A stretch of DNA of 64,000 nucleotides from Mesostigma viride (lineage: Eukaryota > Streptophyta > Mesostigmatophyceae > Mesostigmatales > Mesostigmataceae), in contig RPFO01000002.1 in NCBI GenBank assembly GCA_009746045.1, positions 1,044,240-1,108,239 of the forward strand. Direction: 5' to 3'. Shown piece by piece: positions 10,080-21,600 of the stretch. Numbering within the stretch: the first letter of the stretch is position 1; every line of letters starts with the position of its first letter. The position numbers were made by a program, and so were the translations under genes. The notes under the pieces were generated by a model. It ran no database searches. It was not told the origin of the DNA and saw only the letters and a program-made list of their open reading frames with translations.

Positions 10080-10940
10080 ATAGTCAGTTTGGCCTCAAAT
10101 TTGGCACCAAGGTACCTAATCAGATATCTTATGATGCCATGTGGTCAAAAAATTTTTTGGGAGTCGGCACCATGGTAACATGGTGACATTTGCTAGCATA
10201 AAATACCGCACTTTTAGCACTTTCTGGCATGCATGCCTATATGAATGACACTAAAATGAACTCAGTTGGGGCTATAACTTTGCACATGTTATAAACACAT
10301 CCCATGCAGCATGCCCACAAAGTTTCAGGCTGGTTGGATCACAAAATGGTGACAGATGCTAGCATAAATACCCCCAAAATGCAGTTTTTCAGGGTTTTCC
10401 AAGGGTTTCATCACACATATGCATATATAATGACACCAAATGAACTCAGTTGGGGTGGAACTTTGCATATGTTCTAAACACATCCCATGCAGCATGCCCA
10501 CAAAGTTTCAGGCTGGTTGGATGACAAATTGGTGACAGATGCTAGCATAAATACCCCCAAAATGCAGTTTTTCAGGGTTTTCCAAGGGTTTCATCACACA
10601 TTTGCATATATAATGACATCAAATGAACTCAGTTGGACCTGGGACTTGGCACATGTTCGAAACACATCCCATGCAGCCTGCCACAAAGCTTCAGGCTGGT
10701 TGGATGACAAACTGGTGACAAATGCTAGCATAAATACCACAAAAATGCAGTTTTTCATGGTTTTTCAAGGGTTTCATCACACATGTGCATATATAATGAC
10801 ATCAAATGAACTCAGTTGGACCTGGAACTTGGCACATGTTCGAAACACATCCCATGCAGCCTGCCCACAAAGCTTCAGGCTGGTTGGATGACAAATTGGT
10901 GACAGATGCTAGCATAAATACCACAGAAAAAGCAGCTTTC
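10080..10940. repeat. Satellite-like tandem repeat, ~184 bp period
   Basis: The landmark AAATGAACTCAGTTGG recurs at about 10254, 10438, 10620 and 10805. Each is followed by the same blocks (CATCCCATGCAGC, TTCAGGCTGGTTGGAT, ATGCTAGCATAAATACC, AAGGGTTTCATCACACAT). Units differ by a few percent, and the first and last are partial. A 134-codon frame at 10487-10891 is only an open stretch of repeat. Confidence 0.9.
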
Positions 10941-11118
10941 TATTGTTCTTACAACAAGGGTTTCATGGCAATCATTCCACCTTGGTGTACAGAAGGTTCC
11001 AAACAACACATCATTACATTATGCATCATATTTACAATGCAGGAAGGCATACTTGGGGGCACATGCCTATCGTACAATGCATTAATAACACAGCTCTAGC
11101 CAGCTAGCTAGCTATATA

Positions 11119-11290
11119 GTGGCTAATGCCACACCCGGGGGCACGTTCTCACGGCCCTGCTGCATCCTTTTCCTTTTCTTCTTCTCTGCATCTGACAGGG
11201 GCCTGCCCCCCATCTTCTCATCCACCAGCCTGGTGAGCACCCTGACGTTGGTGACTTGCGTCCGCTACCCTACCCCCATGGCACGCTTGG
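11119..11290 (-). pseudogene. C-terminal coding fragment, basic, probably transposon-derived
   Basis: The minus strand reads VTNVRVLTRLVDEKMGGRPL, then SDAEKKKRKRMQQGRENVPP, to a stop near 11119. It is preceded, after a stop, by another Lys/Arg-rich piece in a shifted frame. The composition suggests the end of a DNA-binding or ORF1-like protein. I cannot assign a family. Confidence 0.3.
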
Positions 11291-11394
11291 CCTTACGCTT
11301 GGTGAAGGTGGAGGGGTGGGTGCGACAGTTGGTCTGGGTTTTCATCACCCCCTTCCTCCAGTGCATGCGTGTGCTCCAACGCCTAAGCAGAGAA

Positions 11395-11497
11395 GCACAC
11401 ACACACACACATACACACACACACACACACGTCGATCCCTTACCCACCCACCCACACACACATACACATGTATCCACCCACCCATGCATACACGTAG

Positions 11498-11580
<83 letters not shown>

Positions 11581-11590
11581 CAGCACGGCA
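11395..11590. repeat. Compound microsatellite: (AC)n then (CACG)n
   Basis: An AC-rich run at about 11397-11430, a CCAC/ACAC mixed zone, then about 20 units of ACGC at 11500-11582. The long frames reading HTHT and HART come from this tract. Confidence 0.95.
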
Positions 11591-11606
11591 ACGCATTCAT
11601 ACATAC

Positions 11607-13463
11607 CCCTCCCTCCCTCCTCCCTCCCTCCTCCCTTCCCTCCCTCCCTCCCTCCCTCCCTCCCTCCCTCCCTCCCTCCCTCCCTCCCTCCTCCCTCCCT
11701 CCCTCCCTCCTCCTCCCTCCCTCCTCCCTCCCTCCCTCCCTCCCTCTCCCTCCTCCTCTCCTCCCTCCCTCCCTCCCTCCCCTCCCTCCTCCTCCCTCCC
11801 TCCCTCCCTCCCTCCCTCCCTCCCTCCCTCCCTCCTCCCTCCCTCCCTCCCCCCCTCCCCCTCCCTCCTCCCCTCCTCCCTCCTCTCCTCCTCCCTCCCT
11901 CCCCTCCCTCTCCCTCCCTCCCTCCCTCCCTCCCCTCCCTCCCTCCTCCCTCCTCCCTCCCTCCCTCCCCCCTCCTTCCCTCCCTCCCTCCTCCTCCCTC
12001 CCTCCTCCTCCTCCCTCCTCCCTCCCTCCTCCCTCCTCCCTCCTCCCTCCCTCCCTCCTCCCTCCCTCTCCTCCCTCCCTCCCTCCCTCCCTCCCTCCCT
12101 CCCTCCCTCCCTCCCTCCTCCCTCCCTCCTCCCTCCCTCCTCCCTCCCTCCCTCCCTCCCCCTCCCTCCTCCTCCCTCCCTCCTCCCTCCCTCCCTCCCT
12201 CCTCCCTCCCTCCCTCCTCCCTCCCTCCCTTCCTCCCTCCCTCCTCCCTCCCTCCCTCCCCCCTCCCTCCTCCCTCCCTCTCCTCCCTCCCTCCTCCCTC
12301 CCTCCCTCCCTCCCTCCCTCCTCCCTCCCCCCTCCCTCCCTCCCTCCCTCCCTCCCTCTCCTCCTCCCTCCCTCCTCCCTCCCTCCTCCTCCCTCCCTCC
12401 CTCCCTCCTCCCTCCCTCCCTCCTCCTCCCTCCCTCCCTCCCTCCCTCCCTCCCTCCCTCCTCCCTCCCTCCCTCCTCCCTCCCTCCCTCCCTCCCTCCT
12501 CCCCCCTCCCTCCCTCCCTCCTCCTCCCTCCCTCCCTCCCTCCCTCCCTCCCTCCCTCCCTCCCCTCCCTCCCTCCCTCCCTCCCTCCCTCCCTCCCTCC
12601 CTCCCTCCTCCCTCCCCCCCCTCCCTCCTCCTCTCCCTCCTCCCTCCTCTCCTCCTCCCTCCCTCCCTCCTCCCTCTCCCTCCCCTCCCTCCCTCCCTCC
12701 CTCCTCCCTCCCTCCTCCCCCCTCCCTCCCTCCTCCTCCCTCCCCCCCCTCCCTCCCTCCCTCCTCCCTCCCTCCCCCCTCCCTCCCCCTCCTCCCTCCT
12801 CCCTCCCTCCCTCCCTCCTCCCTCCCTCCCCTCCTCCCTCCCTCCCTCCCTCCCTCCCTCCTCCTCCCTCCCTCCCTCCCTCCCTCCCTCCCTCCCTCCC
12901 TCCTCTCTCCTCCTCCCTCCCTCCCTCCCTCCTCCTCCCTCCTCCTCCCTCTCCTCCCTCCCTCCCTCCCTCCCTCCCTCCCTCCTCCCTCCTCCTCCCT
13001 CCCTCCCTCCCTCCCTCCCTCCCTCCTCCCTCCCTCCCTCCCTCCCTCCTCCCTCCCTCCTCCCTCCCTCCTCCCTCCTCCCTCCCTCCTCCCTCCCTCC
13101 CCCCTCCTCCCTCCTCCCTCCCCTCCCTCCTCCTCCCCTCCTCCCTCCCTCCTCCCTCCTCCCTCCCTCTCCTCCCTCTCCTCCCTCCCTCCCTCCCTCC
13201 CTCCCCCCTCCCTCCCTCCCTCCCTTCCCTCCTCCCTCCCTACCTCCCTCCCCCTCCCTCCCTCCTCCTCCCTCCCTCCCTCCCTCCCTCCTCCCTCCCT
13301 CCCTCCCTCTCCCTCCCTCCCTCCCTCCCTCCTCCTCCCTCCCTCCTCCCTCCCTCCTCCCTCCCTCCCTCCCTCCTCCCTCCCTCCCTCCCTCCCTCCC
13401 TCCTCCTCCCTCCCTCCTCCCTCCCTCCCTCCCTCCCTCCCTCCCTCCCTCCCCCCCTCCCTC
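11607..13463. repeat. ~1.85 kb pure C/T tract (CCCT/CTCC)n
   Basis: The + strand is essentially all C and T for about 1,850 bases, as an irregular mix of CCCT, CCT and longer C runs. It keeps several frames open on both strands (up to 846 codons of Ser-Leu-Pro on plus, Gly-Arg-Glu on minus). These are artefacts of composition and not proteins. Confidence 0.97.
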
Positions 13464-14439
13464 ATTCATACACCCGTTCATTCATGCATGCAGCCGCTCA
13501 TCATTAACACGCCTCCGTTGGGAAACTCACGGGGTATGAACTATGAAACGGGCGGTAAGAAAGGAAGAAGGAGCCGCCTCCCCAACATGCCGCCCGGCAA
13601 AGGCAGCGATGGGCCGTCCAGGAGGGAAACACTGCGCTTTGCCTTGTACGCCGGGGTGCGCAGGCGACGTGCGGACACTGTCGCGTGTAAATTCGCCTGC
13701 CCGCCCCAGTCCTTCTCGGAACGCCTCCCCAGAGCATGCCGTCATGGTAAGAGCTCTGGTCGCCGGAAGCTTAAACCACAAGAATACGCCGGTTAATGAC
13801 CAGAAAATGGGGGGTTGTTGACGTTATAAACCAGTAGCTGTGGTTTTTCCCGCACCCCGAGCACACTCCAGACGGGGCCAGCAAGCCCCGCCCGCAGGAT
13901 AAACACCGGGCGATGTTGCTGCGCCCAAGCGAAGTCATATAGCTGCAAGAAAAGACGTAAAAGCGATTAAAAGCACGACATGCAGTGTTGCCCCTGTCAG
14001 CGCTCCTATAATTCTCACTTTTTCGCGGAAGGGGCGTAAAAATCGGAAACGCAAAATTAAGGGAAATCCTACGCTGGGTTTCTTTGAAATGATGTAAGGA
14101 ACTGGTAGAACGTGTTCGCTTCCACCGTCAAGTAGTTTGGGCAACGAGACCTTACCTTAAAGATGCACGGGGCTGGTCGGACGGCGAGCAAAAACTGCGC
14201 CAACTGCGTGCTTGTCCTCGTTCACACCCAATACAGCAGCGTTTCGCGAGTTTTTTTGTGAATATTATTTTTCCCTATGACAATGCCGTCCGAACAAGCG
14301 AATCCGGTACACAATGGCTTCGTATTCCGTGAGCAATAAATTTTCAGCTACCATAGCCGTGCACACCGAATTTCAGTCAACATTGCACGCGCGCACCGAA
14401 TTTCGTCAACTTTCGCGCGGGAATTACCGGGGAACCTAC
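13464..14439. other. No recognised gene
   Basis: Contains a remnant of the LINE family B UTR at about 13508-13535 (CGCCTCCGTTGGGAAACTCACGG). GC-rich frames at 13504-13821 on both strands have no recognisable motif. Nothing else is supported. Confidence 0.4.
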
Positions 14440-14640
14440 CGGCGCTGCGCCGGATTGATGTGGCTTCAAACTGCTGTGGGGCATGCTCCCCGACACCGCC
14501 GACGATGTGGATGATCCGCATCGGCCTGGCCTGGGCTAGGCTTCGCAGTTCGCTCACAACCTACTGGCACTCGAAGGACCTGGGCGAGCACCGCAAGCGA
14601 ATGCTCTTCAAGGTCCTCGTACACTATAAACACTAATTCA
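14440..14640 (+). pseudogene. LINE reverse transcriptase thumb fragment
   Basis: Encodes IGLAWARLRSSLTTYW, KDLGEHRKRMLFKVLV and a short upstream piece. This matches RIGQAWAALRRLDRFW and LSERRKRILFKALV of the LINE at 4811-7182. It is isolated and truncated on both sides. Confidence 0.75.
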
Positions 14641-17305
14641 ACCCCATTCATCTCTATCGCCTGGAACGCATTGGATATGACAAATGCGTGTACCCGATCC
14701 GTCACAGGCTTGAGCTTTCCTGGTCCACATCTCCAGGCCTGCACTAGCTGGTGAGACATAGTACAGTCGCTAGCTTGATCAGGCAACAGACCTGTGATTT
14801 ATTGAATGATGGAAGGGCACAGGGCAACCACACCTGGACACCGATGAACTCGAACGCAGAAAGTTCTTCTCAATAACAACATCCGTACATGTGATCGGAG
14901 AGCTCTAGACATCTGTGTCTCACTCGGATTATCAGAGGCGCTGAATCCCTAGCATTGCAGAAAACGTATGTATTATACACACACTGGGTCCCACTACTGT
15001 ACCAGAGATTCACATACGCAAGCCTTTTCAAGCACTGTGGTGCCAAAGTGCCAGAACTTTCAAACTTGAGCAAAGCCCCATCGATGCAGTTGAGCTCACT
15101 CACGCCTGGGCAATGCAGCTATTCCGCAAAAAGGTTACACTAGCTAGCAGGCTGCCAAAACGAGCATGCAACTATTCATGGATGAGCATACTTGACTATT
15201 CTTGGATGCCTGGATGCCTAGACGCTTGGCGTGCCAACGTCGTGCAAGGACGGCACACAGCAGCCACCGCATCCCTGGCTCTTCCTGTGCCAACCTATCA
15301 GCAGCTTGACATCCAGGGACCCTGGGGGGCTCCCCCAATCCCACAGCCACCTCTACATCCAAGGCCAGCCCTAACCCAAGATCTTGGCACCTGGCTTCTC
15401 CCACCCTCCCAGCAGGCAGCAGGTCGGAGCTCCCGCAACGATGCTAGCAGGGCTTCGCAGGATTCCAAAGTTGTAGTGGCTGGCAGGAGGGAAGCTTCCT
15501 AGGGCGTGCAATTGACCGGCAAGGCTGCAGCCATCCCATCTGCCCCTGATGACGCGCATGAGAGTAAGCACTCCCTGGCAGGAAACGCACGCACGGTGCA
15601 GGAAGCGCACCCCTTGTGTAGACATGCACGCACCGGGCATGACGCAGCCCGCCTACCAGCGATGACCCATCCGACCGGCCGTCAGGCTCGGCAAAGGTGA
15701 CCCCTCGCCAGCCAGAAATCGGCCCTCGCCAGCCAGAAATCAGCCCTCGCCGGCCACAAACCAGCCAGTCTGACACGCAGCCAGACAGCCAGACAGCCAG
15801 TCGGGCGGCCGGCATGACTCGCGGTCGAGAGACCTCGAGGTCCCACAGAGCTGAGCCCCACTCCTGTGCACGATGGCATGGCATGTTTGTGCCTTGCCAT
15901 GCGATGACATGACATGTGATGTGTGACACGATGGCAGCGGGAAGGGAGGCGTGCCGAGAACGGATGCCAGTAACGAGTGCCATGGATGCCCATTGATTAA
16001 TGCCGGCATTCCGGTACTATCAAGGAGACATTGTACTATGCTCGATGTGGCCCACGTGGTGCGAGCGGATGCACACAGATGCAGAGGGGTCTCAGCTGGC
16101 ACCCGCATGGAGTTACGCCCAAGCAAGCTGACCCCATGGGAACGTAGATGCCAGCACGTGCGCGTGCGCGGGTACGCCCATCCCACCGCATCCCTGTGGG
16201 CAGATTCCCCCCCATGTGCCGGTGACCGTACCCCTATCCCACAATGATCCCTGTCAAGAGATTAGCACTGTCAATCACAGCAAAGCAATACGGCTAGCCC
16301 GCTGCCCTTTCGCTCCAGGGGGCGCGTCGCTGTGGCGGGGCGGGGCAAGCCAACGGCACTCCAGCGTCAGAACCCTGGGATGAAAGTTGGCTGCAGGAGC
16401 AGCCCATGGGTGAATGCATGGCAGCCGATGGGCCAATATGTGCCCCCTGGAGGCGGCGGCGCCGCCAATGTCTGCCATATGCTGTCCGTTCTTGGAGTCG
16501 CGTCAGGACAACAGCCTTTGGGGGAACAGACCCGGAAAAAGGTGGAGCAGAAAAAAGAAGCAGGAGCCATGCAGGACTTCGTGCAGGGACCCATGCCACG
16601 TCGCGGTGACATCTGAGTCATCCCCTCAGCACCTGCCGCCAGTTGGTCTAAGGCCTCCTGTCCCTGCAGGCTATTTATATCACAGGAGGCCTCTCCAAGC
16701 CGCCAGGCTTTTTGTGTCCGTGCGGCTTGGGTGGCGAGCTCGCCGCAGAGGGCCCCACGACAGGCCTGCATAGTCGGCATATGCGACAAGACACCATGCC
16801 TGGATGAGCGAATCACAAGCACAGGAGTGGATCAGGCCAGGGTACGAGACTGGGCGTGCGTGAAGAAGAACCGGGGAAGCCCACGGGCGGTGAAGCGCAG
16901 GCCCTGTCACCGCCATTGCGGCCTGTAACAGGCACGCCATAGGCCTGTACTAGGCATGCCATGGACCGCATCACCAATATCGTGCCCATATGTAAAAGGA
17001 GGGCAGCGGCTTGCTCATTATGGAAAAAGGTGTCCTGTCCGCGCCACGGCGCCTGGGGAAGGGCATTCGATGATGGGCTAGAGGACGGCGTGTGGCCTGG
17101 AGAGGATCGTTGATGGCGGGTTGTCTTTTTCACCATCGTACGTCACCATCGTACCTTACCACTACTCCACTAGGGCCAACCGTACGGGTCGTGACCAACG
17201 GTAAGGTTGCTCCCGCTCCTCCCCATCCCACGCCCATGAAACCAGCCACCATCAGCCGGAATGCCGCTTACAACCGCGCATGGAAGTGACCCTCCCACAC
17301 TCTCC

Positions 17306-17336
<31 letters not shown>

Positions 17337-18639
17337 ATCCAACACACTCGGCTTGCCACCACCCTTTGCCCCCATCCCTCATGGGTGCTTGCCGGCATGG
17401 CAACGCCACCATGTGGTGCGGCCGCGGAAGGTGCGCGTGGCACCTCGCCGCAAACGCATCCGCGGAATGCTTCAGCACTTGGATGTGCAAACTGTGGGGG
17501 TGACCCCCGCGTCTGTCATCCACTGGCCCCTGCGTCTGTCATCCACTGGCCCCTGCCCCCCACCCCAACCCTTTCATCCACCCCCACTCAACCCTTCATG
17601 GCTCTGGTCCATTGGATTCCACGCACGGGGTCCATGATACAAGAAAAACCGCCGTGGCCAACCCTGCTCCCCTGCCCCTGTTGAAAGGGGCCGTGCTACC
17701 CCTCAACGGAGAGGAGAGACGGCGGTGGCCGATGCTATACCCTACCGGGGTCCGCTGATACCCTGGGACCAGGACCCAGGGGGGACCACGGGACACGCCA
17801 GGCACTCAAGCCTCCCATCGGTTAGGGTACCAAACACCGGCCAACGACATATATCTTATACTGGCAAATTGCTTAAGGACTGGATGATCTGATCGTGCCT
17901 TCTTCGCCTCCCTTGCGAGGTTACCAAAGAGCCATCGCACAACCAAGAGGTAACCAAAGAGTCATCGCACGGGAAATGGTGGGCGGAATGAAGGGGCTAA
18001 GAGGGACAACCCCCCTTGTGGCCATGGCCCAAAAATTGATTCCAACGCACGCACCCACTCCCGATTCAACGCCGAGATGCAATGGGCAGTGGCTACTGAC
18101 ACCGCCACCGGCCCAGCGGGGGGCTGATTAACAGGTGGCTGATGAACTAGATGGTTAAAGAAAGACGCTGATGTCGGTCCAGTGCATTTACCATAGCCCT
18201 TTGCAAGGTGCGAGCGTTCCAGGGGGGACCCCCGGCCCAAGGTACCCTCAATCCCCCAAAATACATAACCAGAACACGGATGACCGCCCAGGCCTCTCTC
18301 AAGGGGAGGCCACAAACTGCTCTCTCCCCCACGCAAAAGGCGGATCGCATCCCCCTCTCGCCGCGCGCTGGTCTCCACCCCGCCACCACAAGCCCAGCAG
18401 GTTGGTGGGCCGGCTATGACAGCATCCACGATCCCAGTGCCGATGTCAGCACCCCCGGGCCCATTGGGTTGGGCTGACAGGGACCCCGCCATGCCCCGCC
18501 TAAACCTCAGCCCCACCCCTGCCAGCCCGGGTGGAAAATTAACCCCCATCGCTCCGAGCTGATTGTCAGCCCACCCGCCGAACTAATAGTCAGCCCACCT
18601 GCCAGGATGCATACTCGTCCCTACCGGCCCGGGCTGACC
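14641..18639. other. Long stretch without a recognised gene
   Basis: GC-rich sequence with many overlapping short frames and no family resemblance. A small tandem repeat of CCCTCGCCAGCCAGAAATC lies at about 15700-15765, a TCTGTCATCCACTGGCCCC duplication at about 17511-17550, and a ~30-base C run at 17307-17336. The longest frame, 195 codons at 17962-18549 (minus), shows no domain or signal. This stretch also lies downstream of the secreted-protein gene and may include its 3' UTR. Confidence 0.4.
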
Positions 18640-21600
18640 TCAGCCCCGCCCCGCCGGCCGGGCCGGCCGCCGTGTCGTGGACCTGGCTGCCGCGTTGCTG
18701 TGGCGCGTGCGTGGCCGCTGCGCCGGCGCGGGCGAGGGCTTCTGCGCGACGCCCAGCTTGGGCAAGGCCAGGTTGCTCGCCAGCTCGTCGTCGGGCAGGA
18801 CGGGCCCATTCGTGGCCTTGGGGTTGTTGGGGTACGTCCACGTGATGTAGTGGTAGTTGCGCCCGTTGGGGTATCTGGGGGGGGGGGGGGGGGGGGGGGG
18901 GGGGTGCAGAGGGGGTTGGAGAGGGGAAAGAGGACAGACATGTCAATCATTATCACTCACCTCATCGTGACCATGTCGATCGAGTTGGAAAAGTGTCAGC
19001 GGTCAGAAGCAAAATGAAGAAGCCTTGAGGCAGCCTACAGCACCAACATCAAGATTAGTACTATTTACAGCCATGCATGCGGAAAAACTCACTGCCTCGC
19101 CACCGTGTTGGCCCAGGGGGGGACTTAATGCATTAAGAAACAAACAAAAACCGCAAGGTCACCAACCTGAAACACCCACTAGTTCATCAACACTACATTG
19201 CTTATCAATATCTTTCATCAGCACTATTTAACAACCATCCCATTTTCATTATCAATATCTTTCATCAACACTATTTGACAACCATCCGACATGCCTATCA
19301 ACATCTTTCATCAACACAAATCGACAACCATCCCACATGCTTATCAATACCGTTCATCAACACTAATTTATAACTAACAACAATGCCACCATCACTCACT
19401 GAATCGCCACCGTGTCGATCCAGTTGGGGATGTTAGCATTAATGAAGCTCGCGCGGCTCGGCCCCCCCCGCTTGCCAACCTCCACCCCGTTGCTCAGGTG
19501 GCTGATGCTGTTCCAGTCGTCATCCACCTCGTACAGGTACCCATTCATCTCCATCGACAAGCGGAACCGTGTCTTCCCAGTGCGCTTGATGCCCAGCTTA
19601 AGCGTGCGCCACTGCCCGAGCGGCGACGCAAAGCAGCCGTTACCGTCGCGGTTGACGCGAGAAGGGTCGTACAGCTTGCCAGAGGCCTTGCGGTAGAAGC
19701 CGCACGGGATGTGGTTGCCGCTCTTGGGATCCTGCGGGGGGAAGGGGGGGGGGGGGAGGGGGGGGGGGCATTGTATTATGTAGTGTGAGATATTTGGACG
19801 GGATGTGGTTGCCACTCTTGGGGTCCTGGGGTGGGGTGGGTAGACCGGCATGGTGGGGGTGGGGGTGGGGCATTGTGTTATGAAAGTAAGATATTTGGGC
19901 GTTCCGGTTCACAGTGTTTGATCCGAACAGATAAAAAAATGACACCATTGCATACCAAACGTTTCCTTTCAAAGCGATTAAAAACAACGCGCTGTTAAAT
20001 ACTACCACTACCATCTAATACCTAATGTCTGGAACTATCTAATACATAATACATGATCTAATAAGTTAACGTTGGTGAAACCCACGTATTATGGGCCAGG
20101 ACAAAACCCAGGCCAGACGAATAGGAATGACCTAATATAAGTTACCGGTAAAAACCAAAAGGGGGAGGGATGGGGAGGGGGCGAAAACTTGCGTTATGTG
20201 TTGCATGAACTTTCAACTAAAATGCTAACCTAAACATTGCAATATCCAAATTGCAACCTATGAACTACAAGACAGCTGTCCCACAAAACCATATATTTCC
20301 ACAGGTCCCCACACAGCAAGTATTATTCCCCAAAAGGAGCTGCCTCACATCTCCCTGGCTCCCCTCCACCGCATACAATCCATTTCAATCCCCTCCCCCC
20401 CCTTTCCCTCCCCCCCTGCCACTCTTCCCCCTGTGTTTCTCCCCCACCCCCCCACCCCCCAAAAAACGACCCACCGGCCCACCCACCCTGCCCTCTCACC
20501 CATCTACCCCCCATGAAGCCACCGAATTCGTACTATGAAGACCTACTCTTACTACACCGCCCACCTGGTACGTGCGCAGCTGGATGCCACTCCGCCCCCC
20601 CCCCACCCATCCACCCACTCCCTAGCCTAACATATATATACCCGCAATATTCAACACCCTATCTAATGACCCCCCACGAACCTGGTACGCGCGCAGCTGG
20701 ATGCCCAGGTGCGGGTATACTCGGAAGTGGTACCCCCGGTACGAGCGGAACGGCTCGTCCGCCAGAATACGCTCCATCGACCGGTAGTCCGTCGTCTGCG
20801 CAAACCCATCCCCGCTGATGGGCGCAACCTTGTTGCTCGTCGTGTCAAAGAGGCCGATCCGGAAATCCCCCGTGCCGGCCATGCAGCTCACGCTCGAGTG
20901 CGCGCAGGGGAACGCGCCCATGCAAAACTTGCCGGGGCCAGAGTACAACTCCGCGGGGCACGAGTTGCCGCCCGAGCTCTTCCACCGAAACCCGAGCGTG
21001 ACCGAGTCGCCCACCACCGAGAGCCTCTCCGGCGCAAAGTGAGTCAGCACCATGTCAGGGTGCGTCGGGTCGTACCAGGTCATCGAGTCGTCCACGTGGT
21101 CGTGCCGCAGATTCACGCCCGACCGAGACTTGTACCAGGTCGACATGAAGGGAGGCTGGCGCAGCAATCCCCCCGCCGGGACAGCGCTGGCACCCGACCC
21201 AGACCCAGCCCTACTCGGGCCTGCCGGTGTCCATGCTGCCGCCGCCCCCCCGCCAGGTGTCGCCGCGGCAGCGCCCGGGGCCGGCTTGCGCACGACGGCG
21301 ACGACGTTCGCGCTCTCGCCGGGCACCCCACTGACCGGCTTACCCCACGTAGGGGTACTGCGGGCCGGTGCCGTCTTCAGCAGGGGACCATAGGGGCTCA
21401 CGGTGGGGGGGAAGGCGACATCGTCCACACGTTCGCTGCCACCAGCCCCACCAAACACCACCTCCGTCTCCATCGAAGCCCTCCGGTCCGACGCTGGCGT
21501 GGCCGCACCACTGCTGGCGGCTGTCGAGGGCGCATCCCTCACTTGCGGCACTTTGCGAGGCTCTTGCCCCCCCTGGCCTTGTGACCTCTCTTCCTCCGTC

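Noticed and set aside
11119-13796. Open frames of 622-846 codons of Ser-Leu-Pro or Gly-Arg-Glu
   Set aside because: They follow from a pure C/T tract without stop codons on either strand, and several frames are open at once.
17962-18549. 195-codon minus-strand frame
   Set aside because: GC-rich chance frame; no domain, signal peptide or splice context linking it to the adjacent gene.
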